From Archangium sp. (GTDB lineage Bacteria; Myxococcota; Myxococcia; Myxococcales; Myxococcaceae): a stretch of DNA of 64,000 nucleotides. The stretch's first letter is position 1; the number at the start of each line of letters is the position of its first letter. The translations under genes were made by a program, and so were the position numbers. The stretch is from NCBI GenBank assembly GCA_030695565.1, contig JAUYRZ010000082.1:1-64000 (forward strand), read 5' to 3'. This document shows, in pieces, positions 63,478 to 64,000 of this stretch. Under the pieces are notes generated by a model that saw nothing but the letters and a program-made list of their open reading frames with translations, was not told where the DNA came from and did no database searches.

Positions 63478-64000
63478 TCAGTCCCTCAGAGAGAAGGTGA
63501 TGTTGACGATCTTGAAGACGGTGAGCGGCGAGCCTTCGAGCGTGGCGGGCTCGTATTTCCAGGTCTTCACCACCGCGAGCGCGGCCGAGACGAAGGGCTC
63601 TTCACCCTTGAGCACCTGCACGCGGCCGACGGAGCCATCGAGCTCGACCACGATCTTGAGCACCACGCGCGCTTCCTGACCGGTGGTGCGCGCGCTCTCG
63701 GGGTATTCGGGTTGGGCGTTGTCTTCGGCAGGTTCGGGAGGCTCGGCGTCTTCCGGAAGGTTCACCGGGCCCGAAGTGCCCGCGCTCGCCACCACGGGCG
63801 CCGCTGATTCATCTGCGTCGTTCGAGGTGCCCACCGCGGTGCCGCTGCCATCACCGGTCCCACCGACCGCGACTTCGATGGCCGCCACCGCGACGTCTGC
63901 TTCGGGCGCGGCCTGCTGCGGCACTTCTCTCGGAGCGACCATCGCGGCGGCCGCTGCGGGCGCGGCTCGCGGAGGCGGGGTGACCTCGGCCACCACCAGC
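63478..64000 (-). CDS. tonB: TonB family protein, N-terminus truncated by the window end
   Basis: C-terminal EYPESARTTGQEARVVLKIVVELDGSVGRVQVLKGEEPFVSAALAVVKTWKYEPATLEG. Confidence 0.88.
   Translation of the reverse strand, partial: LVVAEVTPPPRAAPAAAAAMVAPREVPQQAAPEADVAVAAIEVAVGGTGDGSGTAVGTSNDADESAAPVVASAGTSGPVNLPEDAEPPEPAEDNAQPEYPESARTTGQEARVVLKIVVELDGSVGRVQVLKGEEPFVSAALAVVKTWKYEPATLEGSPLTVFKIVNITFSLRD

Noticed and set aside
1-64000. Prophage, transposon, rRNA or tRNA genes
   Set aside because: No integrase, transposase or phage structural genes, no recognisable rRNA segments, and no tRNA cloverleaf noticed by eye; tRNAscan/Infernal would be needed to exclude small RNAs.

Overview
This is a 64 kb, GC-rich, densely coding chromosomal window. 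It looks myxobacterial (Myxococcota-like), inferred from its Ser/Thr kinase, PilZ protein, response regulator, DUF4331 protein and many lipoproteins. I saw no rRNA, tRNA, CRISPR array, transposase or prophage. Recognisable genes include a DUF3857/transglutaminase-TPR protein, carotenoid oxygenase, thiolase, opgG/opgH, TruA-like, XdhC, long-chain acyl-CoA ligase, an ECF sigma / ChrR-like anti-sigma pair, HupE/UreJ, DUF4331, a YceI-cytochrome c fusion, a ferritin-like protein, aceK, PlsC, a TonB-dependent receptor with a beta-helix lipoprotein, rutE-like, and exbB-exbD-exbD-tonB. The two most interesting loci are: (1) 5582-6995, a tightly overlapping three-gene MqsR-like toxin / MqsA-like antitoxin / SecB-like chaperone (TAC) module with a palindromic candidate operator, bounded by a dispersed PEVPNP-type repeat; (2) 40359-43447, an operon encoding a DUF692/MNIO enzyme, a DUF2063 partner, a CxxCH lipoprotein, and a Cys-repeat (GCPAGCPAADAGCPAGCP) lipoprotein with a cytochrome P460-like C-terminus, which could be a new kind of MNIO-modified substrate. 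Other notable items are a dispersed CCCTCTCCC/GGGAGAGGG palindrome family (including one copy inside the TonB receptor CDS), a decayed paralogue fragment beside the beta-helix gene, a divergent TruA, and a histone-like tail fused to a DUF1851-like domain. All family calls come from reading motifs by eye; no searches were run.
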